From: Streptomyces sp. Mut1
GTDB lineage: Bacteria > Actinomycetota > Actinomycetes > Streptomycetales > Streptomycetaceae
Assembly (NCBI RefSeq): GCF_030719295.1
Contig: NZ_CP120997.1
Location: forward strand, 3,848,501 to 3,912,500
Length of the DNA stretch: 64,000 bases
Direction: 5' to 3'
In this document: piece by piece, positions 28,694 through 35,463 of the stretch
Position numbering within the stretch: position 1 is the first letter of the stretch
Layout of the letters: every line of letters starts with the position of its first letter
Program-made: the position numbers and the translations under genes
The notes under the pieces: model-generated
The model's input: only the letters and a program-made list of their open reading frames with translations
What the model was told of the DNA's origin: nothing
The model's database searches: none

Positions 28694-29560
28694 TCAGCGT
28701 TCCGCGAGGTTGCGCGCGCGGTCGGCGAGGATGCGCTCGATGACGACGGCCACCCCGTCGTCGTTGTTGGTGACGGTACGGCCGGTGGCGGCGGCCAGGG
28801 CGGCCGGGTGGGCGTTGCCCATGGCGTACGAGGCGCCGGCCCAGCTCAGCATCTCCACGTCGTTCGGCATGTCACCGAAGGCGACGACCTCGGCGGCCGA
28901 GATACCGCGCTCGGCACAGCACAGCTCCAGCGTGCTGGCCTTGGAGACGCCGGGGCCGCTGACCTCGATGAGCGCGGTGGGGCTGGACCGGGTGAAGGAC
29001 GCCCGCTCCCCGGCGGCTCCACGGGCCAGCGCGAGGAACTCGTCCGGGGCCAGCTCGCCGTGCTGGGCGAGGAGCTTCAGCACGGGGGCGCCGGCGCCCG
29101 GCGTCTCCTCGTGGAGCAGCTTCTCCGCGACGGCCACGGTCGCGCCGGGGTCGAGGTGGAAGGGCGGGTAACCGGGCTCGTAGTGGATGCCGGTGGTCAG
29201 CTCCACGGCGAAGGCCGTGCCGGGCGCGGCGGCACGCAGGGTGTGCACCACATCGAGGGCCGCCTCGCGCTCCAGCGCCCGGATCTTCAGCAGGCGGCCG
29301 CCCGCGTGCAGATCGGCGACAGCGGCGCCGTTGGCGCAGATGGCCAGTCCGTGACCGTGGACGTGGTCGCTGACGACATCCATCCACCGGGCGGGGCGGC
29401 CGGTGACGAAGAAGACCTCGACCCCGGCCTTCTCGGCAGCGGCGAGCGCCCGGACCGTGCGGTCCGAGACGGTCTTGTCGTCGCGCAGGAGGGTGCCGTC
29501 CAGGTCCGTGGCGATCAGCCGGGGAGCGACAGGAGCGGACTGTTCGGTAGCTGAGGTCAC
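28694..29560 (-). CDS. HAD-superfamily Cof-type sugar/nucleotide phosphatase
   Basis: 288 residues from the GTG at 29560. Motif [10 protein letters not shown] gives D19 (nucleophile) and D21. FVTGRP carries motif II threonine, and GDMPNDVEML near the end is motif IV. The cap inserted between motifs II and III marks the Cof (IIB) class, which dephosphorylates small sugar phosphates or nucleotides. It is a close paralogue of the protein at 42246-43052; both open with [12 protein letters not shown]. It is convergent with the kinase gene. Confidence 0.88.
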   Translation of the reverse strand: MTSATEQSAPVAPRLIATDLDGTLLRDDKTVSDRTVRALAAAEKAGVEVFFVTGRPARWMDVVSDHVHGHGLAICANGAAVADLHAGGRLLKIRALEREAALDVVHTLRAAAPGTAFAVELTTGIHYEPGYPPFHLDPGATVAVAEKLLHEETPGAGAPVLKLLAQHGELAPDEFLALARGAAGERASFTRSSPTALIEVSGPGVSKASTLELCCAERGISAAEVVAFGDMPNDVEMLSWAGASYAMGNAHPAALAAATGRTVTNNDDGVAVVIERILADRARNLAER

Positions 29561-29664
29561 CCGCCCATTCTCCCGTACGAGGGTGCACGGGCGTGCGCAG
29601 GGGCGCACATCTGAGTACACGCGCCCCTGACCAGGCGAACATTCCCCTGGCATATGACAATGTC

Positions 29665-29793
29665 GTGACCAGGTCCGGGACGGCGTACGGGGCCATCACT
29701 CTGCCGACGGCGCAGCCGCAGTCCGGCATCCGCTTGGTGGGGAGCGTGATGGCGTGCGTGCTCAGCGTGGCCGGCTGCGGAGCAGTTCACTGA
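29665..29793 (+). pseudogene. Possible remnant of a small lipoprotein gene
   Basis: A 42-residue frame from the GTG at 29665 (in-frame Met at 29593) ends in a hydrophobic stretch and a lipobox-like L-S-V-A-G-C followed by G-A-V-H and a stop. It then runs into the 3' end of the opposite gene at 29762. A lipoprotein signal with no mature protein looks like the start of a gene truncated when the neighbouring module arrived. It could equally be chance. Confidence 0.3.
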
Positions 29794-30943
29794 GCCGGTC
29801 ACCGATGACGGACACTCCGGGGCGCTGTTCGGACTCGACGTACCAGGGCTTGCGTCGGCGCAGGAGTGCGTCGCCGTGCTCGTTCCAGGTGAAGTCGGGC
29901 TGCCGCAGGAGTTTCCGGAACACCGTGTCGACGGTTTTCGGGTGTGCGGCGGCCAGCCGGCGGATGGGCAGCGGTGTGATCGACTCCTCGCGCAGATACG
30001 TGCGGAGCAGGTCCTGGTGGCGTTTGCGGCCCGGGAGGCCGGGGTTCGCAAACAGGTCCCGCAATGATCCGTAGTCCGCGTAGAAGTTGAGTCCGTCGAC
30101 CCGGTCATAGATGACGCCGACAGTCTCCGCCTCGGCCAGTTCGGGTGACAGTGTGAAGAGGGGCGGGTTCGGGGCGGCGTGTTGTCCGCCCCGGGGGGAG
30201 CCGGGGCATTGCCCGGCGCCGGCGGCGTGCTGCCGATGGCGGTAGTAGGCATTGATACGGTCCTCGGCTTCCTCGGGCGTGAGGATCAGCTCGTCGCTGC
30301 CGAAGAACTCGGCGAAGGCGGCTCGGTCCTCACGCATCGAGTGCCATCCCTGCTCGACTTTCTCCGGGTTGCGGAAGACGAGGCCGGGCCGGCCGGCGGC
30401 CAGGTCAAGGGCCGCGGCGGCGATCTCCGGCATGGCGCTGCGAGGGTAGGAGGACATCACGCCGGAGAAGAGCCACGCGCCGGGTGCTGGTGCCAGCGCT
30501 ACCAGTCTGGCGCTGAGGAAGCTTCCCTTCGCGACCCTGCGGAGAGCCGTCCGCCCGGCGTTGGTGTAGGTGCAGTACTCGAGGTCGTCCAGCAGGTTGA
30601 GCAGGAGCAGGGAGTCGCCGTTCCTGCCCCGTACCTCGAAGAGCCCCTCCACAGGGTCACGCCAGGCCAGCACCATCTGCCGGTCGGCATCGGTCAGGGC
30701 CGGTCGCCGGGTGACGAAACGGTCGGCGACCGTGTTGCCGTCAGGAAGGCGGTACTGCAGCAGGAAGTAGTCGATGACGTTGGTGGCGGTCGCCTCGTCC
30801 AACACTCCTTCGGGACCTACTGCTTCCGACAGGAGTGGATCGAGGAACCGTTCGAAGGAGCGGCTCTCCCCGAACGCTACGAGGTCTTCCTTCAGTTCGG
30901 CACTACGGCGTAGGACCTGAGCGAGATCTGTGAGGGGGTTCAT
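29762..30943 (-). CDS. Unrecognised 393-residue protein
   Basis: From the ATG at 30943 (GGAG eight bases upstream). It is soluble, with no signal peptide or membrane segment and no nucleotide-binding or metal motif I can name. The N-terminus (TDLAQVLRRSAELKEDL) looks helical. A central stretch, LLLLNLLDDLEYCTYTNAG, is hydrophobic. A region near 240-260 is rich in glycine and proline. G+C is slightly lower than neighbours by eye. It follows the small gene at 30984 by 40 bp on the same strand, so they are probably one operon. No function is proposed. Confidence 0.6.
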   Translation of the reverse strand: MNPLTDLAQVLRRSAELKEDLVAFGESRSFERFLDPLLSEAVGPEGVLDEATATNVIDYFLLQYRLPDGNTVADRFVTRRPALTDADRQMVLAWRDPVEGLFEVRGRNGDSLLLLNLLDDLEYCTYTNAGRTALRRVAKGSFLSARLVALAPAPGAWLFSGVMSSYPRSAMPEIAAAALDLAAGRPGLVFRNPEKVEQGWHSMREDRAAFAEFFGSDELILTPEEAEDRINAYYRHRQHAAGAGQCPGSPRGGQHAAPNPPLFTLSPELAEAETVGVIYDRVDGLNFYADYGSLRDLFANPGLPGRKRHQDLLRTYLREESITPLPIRRLAAAHPKTVDTVFRKLLRQPDFTWNEHGDALLRRRKPWYVESEQRPGVSVIGDRLSELLRSRPR

Positions 30944-30983
30944 GTCGTGCTCCGACGCGCTTCGGCTCTTGTCCGTTTCCTCT

Positions 30984-31301
30984 TCATCGGCAACCGGACC
31001 AGCGCCGGTACGCATCGACCCAGTGCGCTCCCGCCGGGGGCGGTTGCGGCAGGGGCAGTTCCGCCAGGCCGATGTCCTGCCGGAGCCCATTTCGAACGCA
31101 ACGGGCGACGACGCGGGAGTCGTTCGTGAGGCGGATCTCGGACACGTTCACCTCGACACCCAGGACAGTCGTGGTGAACGGAACGTCCAGGTGTTCATCG
31201 ATGATCGCCAGGAATCCGTTGACGGCCTCGACCTCGTCGTACGTGTCAACGGTCGCCTCTTCGATCAGCACGTCCAGTTCGGCGCCGCTCCTCTTTTCCA
31301 C
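30984..31301 (-). CDS. Small acidic conserved protein of unknown function
   Basis: 105 residues: IEEATVDTYDEVEAVNGFLAIIDEHLDVPF, a beta stretch (TTTVLGVEVNVSEIRL), then LPLPQPPPAGAHWVDAYRRW. The pattern resembles short actinobacterial proteins sometimes labelled calcium-binding, but I see no EF-hand loop, so that label is not adopted. It is the upstream member of a probable two-gene unit with the 393-residue protein, which suggests a shared role. Confidence 0.55.
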   Translation of the reverse strand: MEKRSGAELDVLIEEATVDTYDEVEAVNGFLAIIDEHLDVPFTTTVLGVEVNVSEIRLTNDSRVVARCVRNGLRQDIGLAELPLPQPPPAGAHWVDAYRRWSGCR

Positions 31302-31430
31302 GCTGCCAGGTTAGCGAGCCTGTGCGCGCCCGGTCGTCCGTCTTCACGAGACCGCCGGCACGGTTGTGCTTCGCTGCTGGTGTGCCCGTCCTTCTCGTGC
31401 GGGGGCCTGGTCCGGTGTGATGATGTGACG

Positions 31431-31465
31431 GACGCCCGCCCCTGATTGACGCAGGGGCGGGCGTC
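31431..31465 (-). terminator. Strong hairpin terminator after the PASTA-protein gene
   Basis: Perfect 14-bp arms GACGCCCGCCCCTG (31431-31444) and its complement (31452-31465) with a 7-base loop, 20 bp beyond the stop of the PASTA-protein gene on the minus strand. It insulates the small-protein unit downstream. The rest of 31302-31484 shows no other feature. Confidence 0.85.
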
Positions 31466-31484
31466 GTATCAGCTCACGACCTGG

Positions 31485-31988
31485 TCAGCCGACGCATACG
31501 GTGAAGTTGACCGTGTCGCCCTTCTTGACGGTCTTCGGGGCGTGCGGGGACACGCCGAGCACCGAGCCCGGCTTACAGCCCTTGACGGCCTTCTCGGTGA
31601 CGGTGCCGAGCTTCGTCTGCGTCTTCTGCATGTACGCCGTGGCCTCGTCCAGGCGCCAGCCCGCGAAGTCGATCGGGACGCTCTGGCCGTCGGGAAAGAG
31701 GTACAGCATGGTGGTGGCGTCGCTGTTGGTGGCCGTGCTGGTGGCCGCCGGGGCCGAGTTGCTGCTGCCGGCGACCGAGGTGGCCAGGGCGGTGCCCCCG
31801 CCCGCCGCGATGAGGGCGGCGGCGACGGCGGCGACGCCGAGGGTGCGCCTGCGCCGGGTGCGGCGCAGGATCTGGGACGCGTCGAAGTCGGGGGCCTCGG
31901 CGGAGTTCGCGAATCGGTTCATGGCGTTCATCAGTTCCTCTTCGAAAGGTGTGCAGCCGGAAGGCCATGCGTCGCCGTAAGAGGTCAT
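31485..31988 (-). CDS. Single-pass membrane protein with C-terminal PASTA-like domain; probable sigma-factor partner
   Basis: 167 residues. Residues 1-45 are cytoplasmic (FEEELMNAMNRFANSAEAPDF, then a basic RRTRRRRT stop). A membrane helix covers about 48-72. A threonine/serine-rich linker leads to one PASTA-like repeat (FAGWRLDEATAYMQ, then KGDTVNFTVCVG). The ATG overlaps the sigma gene's stop (ATGA), so the two are translationally coupled. A short cytoplasmic head joined to an external sensor is the layout of an anti-sigma factor, and PASTA domains bind peptidoglycan fragments or beta-lactams. The anti-sigma role is inferred from position. Confidence 0.75.
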   Translation of the reverse strand: MTSYGDAWPSGCTPFEEELMNAMNRFANSAEAPDFDASQILRRTRRRRTLGVAAVAAALIAAGGGTALATSVAGSSNSAPAATSTATNSDATTMLYLFPDGQSVPIDFAGWRLDEATAYMQKTQTKLGTVTEKAVKGCKPGSVLGVSPHAPKTVKKGDTVNFTVCVG

Positions 31989-32506
31989 CGGATTCCTTCC
32001 GTGTGCTGCCGTGGCGAAGGGGCGGAGAGCACGGGGATCTGACCTCTGAGTTTCTCGATCCCACGAGCAAGCTGGGAGCGCACCGTGCTGGGCGATATGC
32101 CCATGTCGGCTGCGATCTCGGTGTCGGAGAGGTCGTGGAAGTACCGCAGCACCACGACCGTGCGCATCCGCATGGGCAGTTGTTGCAGGGCGCGTACCAA
32201 CTGGTCCCGGTTGTCCACCTGCCCGAACTCGTCTCCCGGGGCGGCTTTGTCGCCGCTTTCCGGATCGGAGGTCAGGCCCGGACGGCGGAACCTGCGCCAG
32301 CGGTCGTTGGCCAGGTTCACCATGATCCGCCGCACATAGAGGTCCGGAGCGTCCTTCCCTGCGATGGTGCGCCATTTGCGGCAGACCCGCTCCAGGGTCT
32401 CCTGGACCAGATCCTCCGCTGCCTCACGGTTGCCCGTCAGGACGAAGGCGCCCCGGAACAGCGTGCTCGACCTCGCGGCGACGAAAGCCTGGAAGTCCGT
32501 CTCCAT
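31985..32506 (-). CDS. ECF sigma factor, SigE-like subfamily
   Basis: 173 residues from the ATG at 32506 behind GGAAGGGG. Region 2 (ALFRGAFVLTGNREAAEDLVQET-like, with the D-L-V-Q-E-T core) and region 4 (LPMRMRTVVVLRYF, SDTEIAADMGISPSTVRSQL) are both complete. This is the short actinobacterial SigE-family ECF type. It would direct RNA polymerase to a small envelope-stress regulon. Co-transcribed with the membrane PASTA protein, whose ATG overlaps its stop codon. The 202-bp gap upstream presumably holds an autoregulated promoter. Confidence 0.9.
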   Translation of the reverse strand: METDFQAFVAARSSTLFRGAFVLTGNREAAEDLVQETLERVCRKWRTIAGKDAPDLYVRRIMVNLANDRWRRFRRPGLTSDPESGDKAAPGDEFGQVDNRDQLVRALQQLPMRMRTVVVLRYFHDLSDTEIAADMGISPSTVRSQLARGIEKLRGQIPVLSAPSPRQHTEGIR

Positions 32507-32708
32507 GCGCTGCCCCTTCCTGTCACCCTTCCTCGACGTGAGCACCGCCTCATCTGCTGCACGGCTGCACTGAGATCTGGGTCACAGGAATCGCTGCCGG
32601 CCGGTGTCAACCGGGCGGCAGCGATGAGACCAGCGGACAGCTGCGGACCATCGTCTCGGCTGACCGCCACAAGGGAATACGCCCGCCCACACGGATTAAG
32701 GTCACGGC

Positions 32709-33656
32709 ATGCGTCTGAGCACTGTCATCCTGCCTATCCACCGCTGGGCCGAAGGCCGGAAGGTCTGGCGCCGTGCCGAGGAACTCGGCTTCCACACCGC
32801 GTACACCTACGACCACCTGTCCTGGCGGAGCTTTCGAGACCAGCCGTGGTTCGGCGCTGTGCCGACTCTCACCGCAGCAGCCGGGGCTACGGAACGTATC
32901 CGCATCGGTACCCTCGTCACCTCGCCGAACTTCCGCCACCCGGTCACCCTGGCCAAGGAGCTGATCTCGCTCGACGACATCTCGAACGGCCGCGTCACAC
33001 TGGGGATCGGTGCGGGCGGGAACGGTTTCGACGCGACGACCCTGCTCCGGAGCGACGAGGTGCCGTGGACCCCGCGCCGGCGCGCCGACCGGTTCGGCGA
33101 GTTCGTACCGCTGCTGGACGCCCTGCTGCGCGAGCCGGCCGGTATGTCGTACGAGGGCGAGTTCTACAGCGCCACCGAGGCACGGAACCTGCCCGGCTGT
33201 GTGCAGCTCCCGCGCCTGCCGTTCGCCGTTGCCGCCACGGGGCCGCGCGGGCTCGCGCTCGCCGCGCGCTACGGCCAGGCATGGGTGACCACGGGGGACC
33301 CGAAGCTGTACGAGGCAGGCAGCGCCGCCGGGTCGTTCGACGCCATCCGCCGGCAGATGGCCGGACTGGGCCGCGCCTGTGCGGAGGCCGGGCGGGACGT
33401 GGCGGAGCTCGACAAGATCGTGCTCACGGGGTTCACGCCGGAGTTCAACCCGGCCCTCGCCAGTGCCGGGGCCCGGCCGTTCGACTCCGTGGACGCGTTC
33501 GTGGACTTCGCGGGCCGGCACGCGGAGCTCGGCTTCACCGAACTCGTCATCCACGCCCCGGTGCCCGCCGACGGGCCGGGTTTCGACGCGGCGGTGGCGG
33601 ACGAGAAGCTGTTCGAGGAGATCGCGACCCGGGGCGCGGCCCAGCTGGCCGGCTGA
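32709..33656 (+). CDS. Luciferase-like (LLM-class) flavin/F420-dependent oxidoreductase
   Basis: 315 residues forming a TIM barrel typical of bacterial luciferase-like enzymes: RRAEELGFHTAYTYDH, RIRIGTLVTSPNFRHPVTLAKE, SNGRVTLGIGAGGNGFD. Actinobacterial members of this subgroup commonly use F420 rather than FMN. The substrate is unknown. Ends 47 bp from the convergent kptA. Confidence 0.85.
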   Translation: MRLSTVILPIHRWAEGRKVWRRAEELGFHTAYTYDHLSWRSFRDQPWFGAVPTLTAAAGATERIRIGTLVTSPNFRHPVTLAKELISLDDISNGRVTLGIGAGGNGFDATTLLRSDEVPWTPRRRADRFGEFVPLLDALLREPAGMSYEGEFYSATEARNLPGCVQLPRLPFAVAATGPRGLALAARYGQAWVTTGDPKLYEAGSAAGSFDAIRRQMAGLGRACAEAGRDVAELDKIVLTGFTPEFNPALASAGARPFDSVDAFVDFAGRHAELGFTELVIHAPVPADGPGFDAAVADEKLFEEIATRGAAQLAG

Positions 33657-33657
33657 C

Positions 33658-33716
33658 GGGCCGGCGACCGGCCCGGGGGAGGGGACCGCCGCCTGCCCTG
33701 CCTCAGCCGGGCAGGC
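33658..33716. terminator. Paired hairpins between the convergent oxidoreductase and kptA genes
   Basis: GGGCCGG/CCGGCCC (33658-33674, 3-base loop) is followed by GCCTGCCC/GGGCAGGC (33691-33698 and 33709-33716). The second hairpin's right arm runs into the last codons of kptA. Confidence 0.5.
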
Positions 33717-34245
33717 GCAGGAACTCGGCGGGTACGGCGGAAGCGAGCCACACCCCGTTGGCGCTGACACGGAACGTATGGCCCGCGCGGTGCATGGCGC
33801 CCGCGTCCACGGAGAGGACGACGGGCCGGCCGCGTCGGGCCCCCACACGGGTGGCGGTCTCGCGGTCGGGCGAGAGATGGACATGGGTGCGGTTCATCGG
33901 GCGCAGCCCTTCGGCCCGGATCGCGTCCAGGGCCCGGCCGACCGTGCCGTGGTAGAGATACGCGGGCGGTTCGGCCGGCGGCAGGCCCAGGTCCACGTCC
34001 ACGGTGTGTCCCTGGCTCGCCCGGATGCGGTCGCCTTCGACGGCGAAGCGCTGTTTGTCGTTCGAGAGGACGACATGGTCGAGCTCCGCCCGCGTGACGG
34101 GGAAGTGGTGACGGGCCGCCGCGTGCAGCAGCTCGTCGATCGGCACCCAGCCATGGGCGTCGAGCGTGATTCCGATTCGCTCGGGCTGATGTCGCAGGTG
34201 TCTGGAGAGGTACTTGGACACCTTGACGGTGCGTCTTTCATCCAT
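33703..34245 (-). CDS. kptA: RNA 2'-phosphotransferase (Tpt1/KptA)
   Basis: 180 residues from the ATG at 34245. Family marks are clear: VSKYLSRHLRHQPERIGI at the start, the winged-helix segment GWVPIDELL, VVLSNDKQRF, YHGTVGRALDAI, and RTHVHLS near residue 125 with the following RRGRPVVLSV. KptA transfers an internal RNA 2'-phosphate to NAD+, giving ADP-ribose 1'',2''-cyclic phosphate. Bacteria do not splice tRNA by the eukaryotic route, so the natural RNA substrate is unclear. The upstream gap holds three DnaA-like boxes. Confidence 0.9.
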   Translation of the reverse strand: MDERRTVKVSKYLSRHLRHQPERIGITLDAHGWVPIDELLHAAARHHFPVTRAELDHVVLSNDKQRFAVEGDRIRASQGHTVDVDLGLPPAEPPAYLYHGTVGRALDAIRAEGLRPMNRTHVHLSPDRETATRVGARRGRPVVLSVDAGAMHRAGHTFRVSANGVWLASAVPAEFLRLPG

Positions 34246-34328
34246 GCCTTCAGCGTGCTCCTGACGTACCTCCCCACGCATCCGCATTTTTCGCCGGCGC
34301 TTCGGCGAGGTGATTTGCGTGCACAGGT

Positions 34329-34382
34329 TTGATCCACAGCCAACTGCGGTTATCCACAGGGATATTGGCGAGTCTGTGGATA
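34329..34382. promoter_or_regulatory. Cluster of DnaA boxes between kptA and the MerR gene
   Basis: Three DnaA-box-like 9-mers in 54 bp: TGATCCACA (34329-34337, one mismatch), TTATCCACA (34349-34357, exact) and TGTGGATAA (34374-34382, exact, reverse). They lie in the 171-bp gap upstream of kptA, so DnaA could affect that promoter. Confidence 0.6.
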
Positions 34383-34416
34383 AGTGGCGTTCCAATTGCG
34401 GTATTTGGTCAATTTG

Positions 34417-35463
34417 TCAGGTGTGTGCGGTGGATGAGCTGAGGGAGTCCAAAGCCCGTTTGTTCACCTCCCGTTCGGTGGCAGCCGTGACGAACTCGGC
34501 GATGTGGTCCCGCCCAACCAAGCGCTCCACCGCCTCGATTGTGGCTCCGGGCAAGGAGACGGCGCCTCGCCGACGGCCGGCCGGCACCGAGGGTGCGGGG
34601 CCGTCCGCAGCGAGGTGGTGATCCAGGTGCCGGGTCGCGAACAGCCGCATCGCACGAGCCAGTTCGGCATCCACGGTCTGCTGGGCCAGCGGCCGCAGCC
34701 GCCGCACCATCGAGGCCGCGTCGGCCGCGTCCGCATCGGTTGGCGGACGGTGACCCAGATACCGGGCGAACACATGCTCGGTGGTGAACTCCAGGAACCG
34801 GCTCGCTATCTGCTCGACCTGCCCTCGAAGTTCCCGCAGCTGCCCGGAGATTGCGGTGAGAGGCACGCCGGCCGCGTACAACTCGGCTGCGACCGCCAGC
34901 TCCTGTGGGCTCGGGACGAGGAACTCGTCGTCGTGTCCGGGGACTGGTTCGAGGACGCCCAGCTCCACCGCCTCTGCGACGGCCTGCTCATCCGCGACGC
35001 CGCCGAACCTTTCCGCGAGTGCGGCACGGGTGGTGCGGGCGGCCCGTTCGTCGGTCCAGGGACCGTGGACCTCGGCGACGAGCCCGAGCACCCCTTCGAG
35101 GCCCCGGCCCGTGTCCCATGCGTCCAGTAACTCCTTGATACTGGCCAGGGTGTAGCCGCGATCCAGCAGATCGGCGATCTGCCGGAGCCGGGCGAGATGG
35201 GTGCCCCGGTACACATTGGCCCGGCCCCGCCGCTCCGGGGTCGGCAGCAGCCCGCGGTCCTGGTAGGCACGGATGGTGCGTACCGTGGCGCCGCTGGCGT
35301 GCGCCAAGTCCTCGATCCGGTACTCGGCGGCCTCCCACCCACCGGCCGAGACCGCTTCCGCCCCCGGCAACGCCCCACCGGCCGAGGTCACTTCCGCATC
35401 CGGGGGCGTCCCGCCGGCCGATGACCCGCCCGCCGGGGCCCGCCCCGTCCCGGCCCGGCTCAC
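34417..35463 (-). CDS. MerR-family regulator with a repeat-rich N-terminal extension
   Basis: 348 residues from the GTG at 35463, whose GTGA overlaps the stop of the ephD-like gene, so the two are translationally coupled. Residues 1-48 are disordered and repeat the 12-residue unit SAGG(T/A)(P/L)P(D/G)AE. The winged helix follows (YRIEDLAHASGATVRTIRAY, residues 48-68, then LARLRQIADLLDRGYTLASI). The long C-terminal half is helical and typical of larger actinobacterial MerR proteins. It probably senses a substrate or product of the coupled enzyme; the ligand is unknown. Confidence 0.85.
   Translation of the reverse strand: MSRAGTGRAPAGGSSAGGTPPDAEVTSAGGALPGAEAVSAGGWEAAEYRIEDLAHASGATVRTIRAYQDRGLLPTPERRGRANVYRGTHLARLRQIADLLDRGYTLASIKELLDAWDTGRGLEGVLGLVAEVHGPWTDERAARTTRAALAERFGGVADEQAVAEAVELGVLEPVPGHDDEFLVPSPQELAVAAELYAAGVPLTAISGQLRELRGQVEQIASRFLEFTTEHVFARYLGHRPPTDADAADAASMVRRLRPLAQQTVDAELARAMRLFATRHLDHHLAADGPAPSVPAGRRRGAVSLPGATIEAVERLVGRDHIAEFVTAATEREVNKRALDSLSSSTAHT
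35338..35421. repeat. 36-bp in-frame repeats at the 5' end of the MerR gene
   Basis: Two full and one partial copies of a 36-bp unit encode residues 15-42 of the MerR protein (SAGGTPPDAEVT, SAGGALPGAEAV, SAGG). The copies have diverged at the DNA level. In-frame units like this can vary in number between strains. Confidence 0.55.
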
